DNA from: Enteractinococcus sp.
GTDB taxonomy: Bacteria; Actinomycetota; Actinomycetes; Actinomycetales; Micrococcaceae
Assembly: GCA_029267455.1 (NCBI GenBank)
Contig: JAJUIX010000116.1
Coordinates: 1 to 5,230, forward strand
Length of the DNA: 5,230 nt
Direction of reading: 5' to 3'
The notes under the pieces are model-generated. The model saw nothing but the letters and a program-made list of their open reading frames with translations. It had not been told where the DNA came from and searched no databases. Below, piece by piece: positions 1 through 5,230 of this stretch. The first letter of the stretch is position 1, and each line of letters starts with the position of its first letter. The translations under genes and the position numbers were made by a program.

Positions 1-618
1 CACTCGCCGTATCCCGACAGTAACGCGTTGGTGGCTGACTGCACCCGAACCGCCATTGACGCTTTAGTACCTGATGAGCTGCCGATGGCTGAAGCCGATT
101 ATCAGCGGCTGAAGCAGAACGTTCAGCAAGAACTGATCGATACCACCTTCAAAGTGACGACGGTGGTGGCAGAAATCCTGAATCTATCGCGGGAGGTGGA
201 TCGGCGCATCCGCAAGATTCGTTCCTTACCACTTGCCGCTGCTGCAGCAGATTTGCGCGCTCAGCATGATGAGTTAATCGGCCCGGGTTTTGTCTCCTCA
301 ACCGGGTGGGCGAATCTGCGGCACTTGCCCCGGTACTTGGAGGCTATGAACCTCCGAATGGATAAGCTGGATGCCGGTGGCGCACTGCAGCGCGATGGAC
401 TCAATATGCAAGTGGTGCACGAGTTAGAAAAAGCATATGGGGACCTGAAAGCTCAGGCCCCCACCGGCGTCCCGCTGCCAACAGCAATCCGTGAAATCTA
501 CTGGATGCTCCAAGAATTGCGGGTTTCGTTCTTTGCCCAAGAATTGGGGACCGCCATAAGTGTCAGCGAAAAACGCCTCCGCCAGGCGATCAAGTCCGCC
601 GAGGCTTCCCTACACTAA
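1..618 (+). CDS. hrpA: ATP-dependent RNA helicase HrpA, C-terminal fragment
   Basis: This is the last 205 codons of a gene that starts left of the window; the frame is open to base 1, so the TTG at 28 is not a credible start. HrpA is a DEAH-box RNA helicase of about 1,300 residues in bacteria, cytoplasmic and linked to rescue of stalled ribosomes and mRNA processing in E. coli. None of its helicase motifs fall in this window. The identification rests on the C-terminal HrpA-specific domain (DUF3418 type): an opening PYPDSNALVADC-like stretch, a charged helical middle, and the closing WMLQELRVSFFAQELGT block followed by VSEKRLRQAI, which resembles the HrpA C-terminus as I remember it. The gene ends in TAA at 616-618, overlapping the stop of the convergent HIT gene, so no separate terminator fits between them. 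The family call is from motif recognition, not alignment. Confidence 0.85.
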   Translation, partial: HSPYPDSNALVADCTRTAIDALVPDELPMAEADYQRLKQNVQQELIDTTFKVTTVVAEILNLSREVDRRIRKIRSLPLAAAAADLRAQHDELIGPGFVSSTGWANLRHLPRYLEAMNLRMDKLDAGGALQRDGLNMQVVHELEKAYGDLKAQAPTGVPLPTAIREIYWMLQELRVSFFAQELGTAISVSEKRLRQAIKSAEASLH

Positions 619-1043
619 TCAGCCGGGACGAATTCGCCATATCCGGCCTCGCGCAGCGCGGCCCGCAGTTTGGTTGCGGCTTCGTCCATCTTGGCCTCGT
701 CGGGGTTGCGCATGATCTTGCGCAGATCGAAATCGGCCAGGGACTGGGTTGGGAAAACATGCAAGTGCAGGTGCGGAACCTCGTAACCGGCGATCATCAT
801 CCCGGCCCGAGCTGCCCCCAGACCGGCAACCTGGGCGGCACCGATTCGTGAGGCAACCGTGTAGACGTGCGTGTTGAGGTCTTCTGGCACCTCGGTCCAC
901 ATATCGACTTCTTCACGGGGCACGACAAGTGTGTGCCCGTAGGACAACGGGTTGATATCCAAAAAACCGACGCAGCGGTCGTCTTGCCAGACAAACCGGC
1001 CGGGGAGTTCGCCGTTGATAATTTTGGTGAAAACCGTAGACAT
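615..1043 (-). CDS. HIT-family nucleotide-binding hydrolase (Hint-like)
   Basis: A 142-residue protein with the histidine triad fold. HIT proteins are small cytoplasmic nucleotide hydrolases or transferases that act on substrates such as AMP-lysine, Ap4A or other nucleoside phosphoramidates. The triad motif HLHLHVF is at residues 91-97, and the middle histidine (H93) should be the nucleophile. The FLDINPLSYGHTLVVPR segment (27-43) is the typical N-terminal HIT signature with a conserved His at 37. Length fits the family. I chose the ATG at 1041-1043 because AGGAGAGG lies 5-12 bases upstream. An in-frame ATG at 1067 would place that ribosome site inside the gene. The substrate cannot be told from sequence. 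The gene lies 82 bp downstream of the sulfurtransferase on the same strand and its stop overlaps that of hrpA. Confidence 0.93.
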   Translation of the reverse strand: MSTVFTKIINGELPGRFVWQDDRCVGFLDINPLSYGHTLVVPREEVDMWTEVPEDLNTHVYTVASRIGAAQVAGLGAARAGMMIAGYEVPHLHLHVFPTQSLADFDLRKIMRNPDEAKMDEAATKLRAALREAGYGEFVPAD

Positions 1044-1048
1044 GAAGA

Positions 1049-1056
1049 CCTCTCCT
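1049..1056 (-). promoter_or_regulatory. Ribosome binding site of the HIT gene
   Basis: Read on the - strand the bases are AGGAGAGG, ending 5 bases before the ATG at 1043. It decides for this start over the upstream in-frame ATG at 1067. Confidence 0.75.
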
Positions 1057-1109
1057 GATGCTTGCAACTGGATGTTTCAGCCCCAGTCTAATGTTCTGCC
1101 ACGCAAAAG

Positions 1110-1136
1110 CTGACAGTTGAGGAACTTACACGTCAG
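1110..1136 (-). terminator. Possible weak terminator hairpin at the sulfurtransferase stop
   Basis: On the - strand CTGAC, a 5-base bulge (GTGTA), AGTT, a CCTC loop, AACT and GTCAG can fold into a hairpin with 4+5 base pairs, followed directly by CTTTTG. The stem spans the TAA stop at 1126-1128. The U run is only four long and the stem is bulged and not GC-rich, so termination would be partial at best. It could attenuate read-through into the HIT gene. Confidence 0.3.
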
Positions 1137-2112
1137 ATGGCATAGACCCGGGGGCCTCGCCCGTGGCTACCGGGTGGTCGCGCGATGACGACCACGCCGA
1201 CCAAGACCCGGGGTACAGTGCCCCCTCTAAGCCAGCCAAAGCCAGTGCTAGGACCGTTTTTGAAGCAGTGACACCCGAACCGCAGTACGCCGCTACTGAG
1301 CTGTCTTCACCAATGCCGTATTCGGCGAATTTTTTACGCAATGTTTCTGCCGGGAGGAACTTGCCCTTGTCGTCAGTGAATTCAGACGCCGGAGCAGACA
1401 GTGCCGATGGGATATGACCTGCCACCGGATCAATGGGTTCGTTTTCACCTGTATACCGTTCAGCTGCTCGCGCATCCAGCAAAATTCCGTCACCGCGCAC
1501 AAATGAGGGCACTGTTTCGGTCTCTACGACCGGCATTTTGCCCCACGATAGGTAGGCCGAACCAATACGGGGCAGTACCTCGCCGGCGTGTAGCGGTAGG
1601 TCTGCGTCCCGCCAGGCATCCAGCCCGCCGTCCAAAACATACACGTCGGTCATGCCGGCATAGCGTAACAGCCACCAGGCCCGAGCTGCAGCGGATGATG
1701 CTACCGCATCGTAGACGACGACCGTGTCTTCATCGTTGAGTCCCAGCATGCGGACTGATTCGGTAAATTTCGCCGGATCAGGAAGGGGGTGGCGTCCGGC
1801 GGCGGGCGCACCGTGACCCGCCAGGTGACTGGTCATCGAAACGTAGACGGCACCGGGAATATGCCCTTGCCGATAGGCTTCATGGTTTTGCGTCGGATCC
1901 GTAGCTGACCACCGCACATCCCAAATGACGAGACGTCCGGGTTCGGGCACCGGTGTGGGTGCGACGAAGCCTTCGGGTTGGTCTGGGAGCTGGTCTGCCA
2001 TCAGTCGGGTGCGAACCTCGACGGTGGACGCATCGGGCAAACTGTAATCCGTGCGGTCCAGACCCATCCAGGCGGCCAGCACATCAACGCTGACGAGTAC
2101 AGGTTGATTCAT
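1126..2112 (-). CDS. sseA: Two-domain rhodanese, probable 3-mercaptopyruvate sulfurtransferase
   Basis: A 328-residue cytoplasmic enzyme with tandem rhodanese domains, expected to move sulfur from 3-mercaptopyruvate (or thiosulfate) to a thiol acceptor through a cysteine persulfide. Domain 1 (about 61-175) has VIWDVRW and HIPGA (84-88). At its active-site position VVVYDAV carries Asp where the Cys would be, the usual inactive first domain. Domain 2 (about 205-315) has LLDAR, HIPSA (233-237) and the loop CGSGVTAS with catalytic Cys277. The CGSGVT form is typical of mercaptopyruvate enzymes, while thiosulfate enzymes more often have CRKGVT. The end is the typical LYPGSWSAW. I start at the ATG at 2110-2112, which has GGAGG 9 bases upstream, and not at an in-frame ATG at 2169 that would precede it. 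About 35-40 extra residues (roughly 17-60) separate the opening VLVSVDVLAAWM from the first core strand; this is longer than usual. Substrate choice is inferred. Confidence 0.9.
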   Translation of the reverse strand: MNQPVLVSVDVLAAWMGLDRTDYSLPDASTVEVRTRLMADQLPDQPEGFVAPTPVPEPGRLVIWDVRWSATDPTQNHEAYRQGHIPGAVYVSMTSHLAGHGAPAAGRHPLPDPAKFTESVRMLGLNDEDTVVVYDAVASSAAARAWWLLRYAGMTDVYVLDGGLDAWRDADLPLHAGEVLPRIGSAYLSWGKMPVVETETVPSFVRGDGILLDARAAERYTGENEPIDPVAGHIPSALSAPASEFTDDKGKFLPAETLRKKFAEYGIGEDSSVAAYCGSGVTASKTVLALALAGLEGALYPGSWSAWSSSRDHPVATGEAPGSMPSDV

Positions 2113-2121
2113 TCGAGGATG

Positions 2122-2126
2122 CCTCC
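2122..2126 (-). promoter_or_regulatory. Ribosome binding site of the sulfurtransferase
   Basis: GGAGG on the - strand, 9 bases before the ATG at 2112. It supports that start over the in-frame ATG at 2169. Confidence 0.65.
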
Positions 2127-2169
2127 AGCCAAAATGGACCTGTGCCATACATTGAGTCGTGTGACACAT

Positions 2170-2185
2170 AACGTGCCGGTACGTT
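2170..2185. repeat. Near-perfect 16-bp palindrome upstream of the sulfurtransferase
   Basis: AACGTGCCGGTACGTT is symmetric except for one position pair (2175/2180). It lies 58 bp upstream of the sulfurtransferase start, a suitable place for an operator, but I do not recognise a regulator for it. Confidence 0.45.
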
Positions 2186-2227
2186 GCGGGATTTTCACAT
2201 CCTTCACTTTAGCCCTGTGACAGTCCG

Positions 2228-2249
2228 ATTGCACAGTGAATTATGCAAT
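2228..2249. repeat. Inverted repeat ATTGCA-N10-TGCAAT
   Basis: Two perfect 6-base arms (2228-2233 and 2244-2249) separated by 10 bases, giving half-sites one and a half helical turns apart. It sits midway between the two divergent genes, 81 bp before the zur start. It could be a dimeric regulator site or chance. Confidence 0.4.
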
Positions 2250-2261
2250 ACCGTCCAGCTA

Positions 2262-2290
2262 TTCGGGAAATACGGGTTCCTTGCTACACT
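2262..2290 (+). promoter_or_regulatory. Candidate zur promoter (extended -10)
   Basis: TGCTACACT at 2282-2290 is an extended -10 (TGN followed by TACACT, four of six bases matching TATAAT). A poor -35 (TTCGGG, 2262-2267) lies 17 bases upstream, as expected when the extended -10 carries recognition. Transcription would start near 2297, giving a leader of about 34 bases that contains the ribosome site AGAGGAG (2314-2320), 10 bases before the ATG. The -10 lies within the palindrome CTACACTGTAG (2284-2294). Confidence 0.4.
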
Positions 2291-2294
2291 GTAG
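2284..2294. repeat. Short palindrome over the zur -10 element
   Basis: CTACA-C-TGTAG has perfect 5-base arms around one central base and overlaps the predicted -10 hexamer. A protein bound here would block zur transcription. It does not resemble the AT-rich TGAAAATGATTTTCA type of Zur box. Confidence 0.35.
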
Positions 2295-2330
2295 GCCGAG
2301 TTCAACAGTCAAAAGAGGAGCTTTCCGGAG

Positions 2331-2750
2331 ATGTCGTCAGCTTCATCGTCCCGGCCCCGCACACGAAATACGTGGCAAAAACGGGCCATCGAGGAAATCC
2401 TGGATGCCAGTCCAGATTTTCTCTCAGCGCAACAGGTGCACCAGGCTGTGGCTGATACCGGTCGATCGGTGTCGTTGGCCACGGTGTATCGTGTGCTGCA
2501 GACGCAAGTTGAGGACGGTGTGGTCGATATTCTTGCGCTGGAGGACGGCCAGACCTTATTTCGCAAATGTGCCTCGACGGGGCATCATCACCATGTAGTG
2601 TGCCGCAACTGCCGTGCGACCGAAGAAATTGAGGCGCCAAAAGTTGAGCGGTGGGCGGAACATGTCGGCGCGGACTTTGGCTACACCGATATCGATCACA
2701 CCCTCGAAATTTACGGGCTGTGTCCGCGCTGTGCTCACAAGGCTTCGTAG
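2331..2750 (+). CDS. zur: Zinc uptake regulator Zur (Fur family)
   Basis: A 139-residue Fur-family repressor, normal length. The N-terminal winged helix covers about 10-75, with recognition helix SLATVYRVL (48-56). The C-terminal dimerisation and metal domain contains a GHHHH run (84-88). All ligands of mycobacterial FurB/Zur, as I recall them, have counterparts: sensor site D66, C80, H86, H88; structural site C91, C94, C131, C134; third site H85, H87, E106, H123. This, and the convergent zinc importer next door, argue for zinc rather than iron. With zinc bound it should repress znuABC and other zinc-sparing genes. The ATG is supported by AGAGGAG 10 bases upstream. The last 16 bases overlap the end of znuC on the other strand, so zur and the importer are not co-transcribed. 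No Zur box was recognised in its own promoter region. Confidence 0.93.
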   Translation: MSSASSSRPRTRNTWQKRAIEEILDASPDFLSAQQVHQAVADTGRSVSLATVYRVLQTQVEDGVVDILALEDGQTLFRKCASTGHHHHVVCRNCRATEEIEAPKVERWAEHVGADFGYTDIDHTLEIYGLCPRCAHKAS

Positions 2751-3577
2751 CGACTGTATCGATCACCGTAAGTTGGGGCGTGCTCCTCGGCCTCAGCAGG
2801 ATCGCCGTCGGCGGTACATTCTGGCAGCTCTACAACCGACGTGCCGTCCACATCAGCGGGTTCGTGCAGTGTGCCTAAACCGTAGGCTGCCTCGAGATTG
2901 CGGCGCGTCAGGACTGCTTCAGGTGGACCTGTGGCGATGACCTTGCCATCCATGAGGATGACGTGGTCCGCGGCAGCGGCTTCATCGAGATCGTGCGTCG
3001 TCAAAATCACCGAATGCCCGTGGTCGTCGACTTCAGCGTGGATGACATCGTCAATGATGCGCATCGAGGTGAGGTCCAAGCCCGTCATCGGCTCATCCAG
3101 GACCAAGATTTCATGTCCTTGGGCGATACCCTGAGCGACATACACGCGCTGCCGCTGTCCTCCGGACAGTTCCTCGAGGTGCCGGTGCTTCAGGTCGGTA
3201 ATGTTCATGACGTCCATCGCATAATTGATCGCGTTACGATCGACGGAACGGAAAAGACCAAACCAGCCACGTTGGGCATACCGTCCCATGGACACGACGT
3301 CTTTGACGGTAATTGGCGTGCCGGTTGGAAACACGACCGATTGCATGACAAATGAGATGTCTTCTTTGACCTCTTTGACCGGTTTGCCCAGTACCCGGAT
3401 TTCTCCGGCACTTGGTGACAAGATACCTGCAATCGCCTGTAACAGGGTCGTTTTGCCCGATCCATTGGGTCCAATGACCGCGGTGATTTTTCCTTCAGGA
3501 ATGGTAAAACTCGAGGCCGAAACGGCCCGATGAGAGCCGCGGTACAACACAATGTCCTGGGCTTCTACGAGAGTCAT
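2735..3577 (-). CDS. znuC: Zinc ABC importer ATPase subunit ZnuC
   Basis: A 280-residue cytoplasmic ABC ATPase that would drive zinc import through ZnuB. Motifs in order: Walker A GPNGSGKT (36-43), Q-loop Gln79, signature LSGGQ (137-141), Walker B ILVLDEP (157-163), D-loop GLDL (166-169) and H-loop His195 in TTHD. All catalytic residues are intact. It belongs to the manganese/zinc/iron group of ABC ATPases; zinc is inferred from Zur and the His-rich binding protein nearby. The ATG at 3575-3577 overlaps the znuB stop as ATGA, with AAGGAG 4 bases upstream, which points to translational coupling. After the core (about residue 237) there is a polar, acidic tail of about 40 residues with one Cys (254) and a His (266). 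Its last codons overlap the zur 3' end by 16 bp. Confidence 0.93.
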   Translation of the reverse strand: MTLVEAQDIVLYRGSHRAVSASSFTIPEGKITAVIGPNGSGKTTLLQAIAGILSPSAGEIRVLGKPVKEVKEDISFVMQSVVFPTGTPITVKDVVSMGRYAQRGWFGLFRSVDRNAINYAMDVMNITDLKHRHLEELSGGQRQRVYVAQGIAQGHEILVLDEPMTGLDLTSMRIIDDVIHAEVDDHGHSVILTTHDLDEAAAADHVILMDGKVIATGPPEAVLTRRNLEAAYGLGTLHEPADVDGTSVVELPECTADGDPAEAEEHAPTYGDRYSRYEAL

Positions 3578-4446
3578 GAGGCTCCTTGCTCAGCGGGTGC
3601 TGTGCTGCGTTGACGGCGCATCAGCGCAGCAGACAATTCTCGGATGGTTAACACCACAAAGAACCCAACAATTGCCACCAGCGCCATGGAGGCCCCAGCA
3701 GCGGTTCCCAGGTGATAACTGAGAATCAATCCAACAGTAACAGAGACTACCCCGATGATCAGCGAGGCGATGATCATTCTCGGCACCGTACGGGTTATCA
3801 GGGCTGCTGTAGCAGCCGGACCAATCAACAGGCCCAACACCAATAATGTCCCCACGGCTTGGAAGGATCCAATCACCGCGGCGGCGATCATCAGCAGCAA
3901 CAACCAATGCGTCAGCTGTGGGCGCATTCCCAGGGCTTCGGCCTTATCTGGCGAAAAAGACAGGGCCATCAAAGGCCGGTACAACACGAGCGACATCACA
4001 CCGACACCGACGACGAAGAGGAGTTGGACCCCGATATCCCCCCACGTAACACCCAGAGCGTCACCGAAAAGGATGGCGGTCAGCGAACCTTGAAAACTAT
4101 CGGCTCGGGAAATGAGCACCACGCCAAGGGCCATCATGCCGACAAAGAGCAATCCAATGGCGGTATCTTCTTTCAAACTGGTGGTCCTGTGGACCAATTC
4201 CATCAGAGTGACCATGACCAGCGCTGCCAGCGCGGCTCCGAGATACGGTGAGAAGTTAAAGAGGACAGCGGCTGCGATGCCAGGGACGACGCCGTGCACA
4301 AACGCATCGCCGAAAAAACTCATCCCGCGCAATACCAGCCAGACCCCGACGAAGCTCGACATCAGCGCAGCGAGCAAACCTCCCAGGAGCGCGCGGATTT
4401 GGAAACCAGCCTGGAATGGTTCCGCTACCCAGTTCAACAGCTCCAC
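3574..4446 (-). CDS. znuB: Zinc ABC importer membrane subunit ZnuB (ABC-3 family)
   Basis: A 290-residue inner-membrane permease that forms the zinc channel as a dimer. Hydrophobic stretches suggest 8 or so helices, near residues 18-39, 52-64, 68-84, 95-113, 139-157, 180-192, 197-216, 225-245 and 249-269. Family landmarks are visible: GMSFFGDAFVHGVVPG (41-56) matches the conserved GDAxxHxVxPG block, AVGTLLVLGLLIGPAATA (197-214) the conserved core helix, and LSYHLGTAAGAS (242-253) the YxxxxxxGA region. I use the GTG at 4444-4446; GGAAGAGG lies 8 bases upstream, and no other start exists in this frame between it and an in-frame stop at 4480. It begins 31 bp after znuA and its TGA stop overlaps the znuC ATG. 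Substrate is inferred from neighbours, since zinc and manganese permeases look alike. Confidence 0.92.
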   Translation of the reverse strand: MELLNWVAEPFQAGFQIRALLGGLLAALMSSFVGVWLVLRGMSFFGDAFVHGVVPGIAAAVLFNFSPYLGAALAALVMVTLMELVHRTTSLKEDTAIGLLFVGMMALGVVLISRADSFQGSLTAILFGDALGVTWGDIGVQLLFVVGVGVMSLVLYRPLMALSFSPDKAEALGMRPQLTHWLLLLMIAAAVIGSFQAVGTLLVLGLLIGPAATAALITRTVPRMIIASLIIGVVSVTVGLILSYHLGTAAGASMALVAIVGFFVVLTIRELSAALMRRQRSTAPAEQGAS

Positions 4447-4454
4447 GAGTTGGG

Positions 4455-4462
4455 CCTCTTCC
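4455..4462 (-). promoter_or_regulatory. Ribosome binding site of znuB
   Basis: GGAAGAGG on the - strand, 8 bases before the GTG at 4446. It is a modest match but supports the GTG as the real start. Confidence 0.5.
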
Positions 4463-4477
4463 GTAGTGTTTGCAGCA

Positions 4478-5230
4478 TTAGTTTAAGGCTTCCGCAAGCG
4501 TTTGGGCATTGTAGAGCATGGCGTCCTGGTACGTCTCGGCTTCCGATCCTGATTCGCCGATTGCGTTTTCGTATAGCTCAACGACCGGTACGCGGCCGTC
4601 GGTTTCTTCAGATAATGCCATGATCATGCGATTGGGATTAGCCTTCGATGTCACAAGGGCATCGGCGCCTTCATCTTCTAATAATGCAGTCAGTTCCGAA
4701 AGGTCTTGCGAAGATGGCTCGCCGTCAGTTGAGCCCCCGGGAATGACGACACCGTCGATATTCAGATCGTAGCGATCTGCGAAATAACCATACGCGGCGT
4801 GATCGGTAACCAATCGTGCCGACTCGACTGGCTCAAGCAGCTCTTGCATTTGTGCATCAACGTCGCGCAGGTCGGCGGCGACCTCACTGCCGCAGGAGAC
4901 ATAAGTGTCATCACCGGTGACCTCGGCAATTTTTTCACCGATGAGTTCCGCTCCGTCGGCCATTCGGGAGACGTCCATCCAGATATGCGGATCGTGCTCG
5001 CCGTGACTGTGCCCTTCGTGTCCCGCGTGGTCGTGATCGTGATCTTGTTCCAGGGGAAGCGGATCAAGCTGTGGAGCCAGTTCGAATAACTCTGCCCCAT
5101 CGGTCACGGCGTTATCGATGGAGCGTTGCATCGATGCTTCCAAACCTAAGCCATTCGTCACGACGAGGTCTGCGTTAATCATGTCCACAATTGCTGCGCT
5201 TGAGGCTTCAAACTGGTGTGGATCATCTGA
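4478..5230 (-). CDS. znuA: Zinc-binding protein of the ABC importer, ZnuA (N-terminus missing)
   Basis: The C-terminal 250 residues of a cluster A-I (TroA/ZnuA) solute-binding protein. The frame is open past the right edge and upstream of the GTG at 5188, so that codon is internal; signal peptide or lipobox is out of view. The visible part begins with the DDPHQFE motif, whose His (residue 5 of the visible part) is the first metal ligand. Then comes a His-rich loop with seven His (codons at 4994-5041), the mark of zinc-type members, followed by DPHIW (second ligand His, codon 4985-4987) and DHAAYGYF (third ligand His, codon 4799-4801). His at this third position, where manganese proteins have Glu, favours zinc. 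The usual fourth ligand, Asp in an LFTDSI-like motif, aligns here with Asn in LYENAI. It is the first gene of znuA-znuB-znuC and would deliver zinc to ZnuB from outside the membrane. Confidence 0.92.
   Translation of the reverse strand, partial: SDDPHQFEASSAAIVDMINADLVVTNGLGLEASMQRSIDNAVTDGAELFELAPQLDPLPLEQDHDHDHAGHEGHSHGEHDPHIWMDVSRMADGAELIGEKIAEVTGDDTYVSCGSEVAADLRDVDAQMQELLEPVESARLVTDHAAYGYFADRYDLNIDGVVIPGGSTDGEPSSQDLSELTALLEDEGADALVTSKANPNRMIMALSEETDGRVPVVELYENAIGESGSEAETYQDAMLYNAQTLAEALN

Larger units (their letters stand above)
2113..2330. other. Divergent spacer between the sulfurtransferase and zur
   Basis: A 218-bp non-coding stretch that must carry the promoters of both flanking genes. 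For zur a plausible extended -10 is visible. For the sulfurtransferase no convincing -35/-10 pair could be chosen; the best isolated -10-like hexamer on the - strand is TAAAGT near 2207-2212. The spacer also holds three short inverted repeats listed separately. GGAGG at 2122-2126 (- strand) and AGAGGAG at 2314-2320 (+ strand) are the two ribosome sites. No tRNA-like, riboswitch-like or small protein-coding structure stands out. Confidence 0.7.

Noticed and set aside
28..618. A complete 196-residue gene starting at TTG 28
   Set aside because: The frame is open to the window edge and the encoded protein matches the HrpA C-terminus, so it is a cut gene.
2183..2197. Possible Zur box: the ATTTTCA half-site at 2191-2197
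   Set aside because: It matches only one half of the TGAAAATGATTTTCA type of motif. The left half (GTTGCGGG) does not fit, so it is not called an operator.
2236..2598. A 120-codon + strand frame across the zur promoter and the start of zur
   Set aside because: It overlaps the clear zur gene in another frame, has no ribosome site, and its Arg-, Cys- and Trp-rich translation looks like a shadow.
3859..4251. Long + strand frames opposite znuB
   Set aside because: Antisense shadows of a well-supported membrane protein gene; no ribosome site or recognisable domain.
4478..5188. A complete 236-residue ZnuA starting at GTG 5188
   Set aside because: The frame continues upstream and encodes the DDPHQFE metal-site motif, so the start lies beyond the right edge.

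Overview
The window is bacterial and fully packed with genes. It reads as an ordinary core-genome segment of an actinobacterium. The evidence is protein style only: a FurB-like Zur with the complete set of metal ligands known from mycobacterial Zur, an HrpA-type helicase, and an SseA-type sulfurtransferase. Base composition looks moderate for that phylum, by eye and not counted. A lower-GC member, such as a Micrococcales- or Corynebacterium-like organism, is a plausible inference, but species cannot be called.

Left part (1-2112). The 3' end of a HrpA-type RNA helicase gene enters from the left on the + strand. It meets a HIT-family nucleotide hydrolase gene on the - strand tail to tail, with the two stop codons overlapping (615-618). 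Upstream of the HIT gene, on the same strand, lies a two-domain rhodanese, probably a 3-mercaptopyruvate sulfurtransferase. The two - strand genes are 82 bp apart. A weak hairpin sits at the sulfurtransferase stop codon, so they may be separate units or a loose operon.

Divergent spacer (2113-2330, 218 bp). This separates the sulfurtransferase from zur. It holds a plausible extended -10 promoter for zur and three short inverted repeats, none of which matches the usual actinobacterial Zur box.

Right part (2331-5230). This is a zinc homeostasis locus. zur (+) encodes the zinc-sensing repressor. Convergent to it on the - strand is an ABC importer in the order znuA (metal-binding protein, cut by the right edge), znuB (membrane channel), znuC (ATPase). 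znuB and znuC share an ATGA stop/start overlap. znuC and zur overlap tail to tail by 16 bp. The expected logic is that ZnuA captures zinc outside the membrane, ZnuB/ZnuC import it, and zinc-loaded Zur represses the importer. The znuA promoter, where a Zur operator would be expected, lies beyond the right edge.

I see no mobile element, RNA gene, CRISPR array or clearly new system. The points worth a second look are small: an N-terminal insertion in the sulfurtransferase, an apparent Asp-to-Asn change at a metal-ligand position of ZnuA, the unexplained palindromes in the spacer, and the tight tail overlaps.
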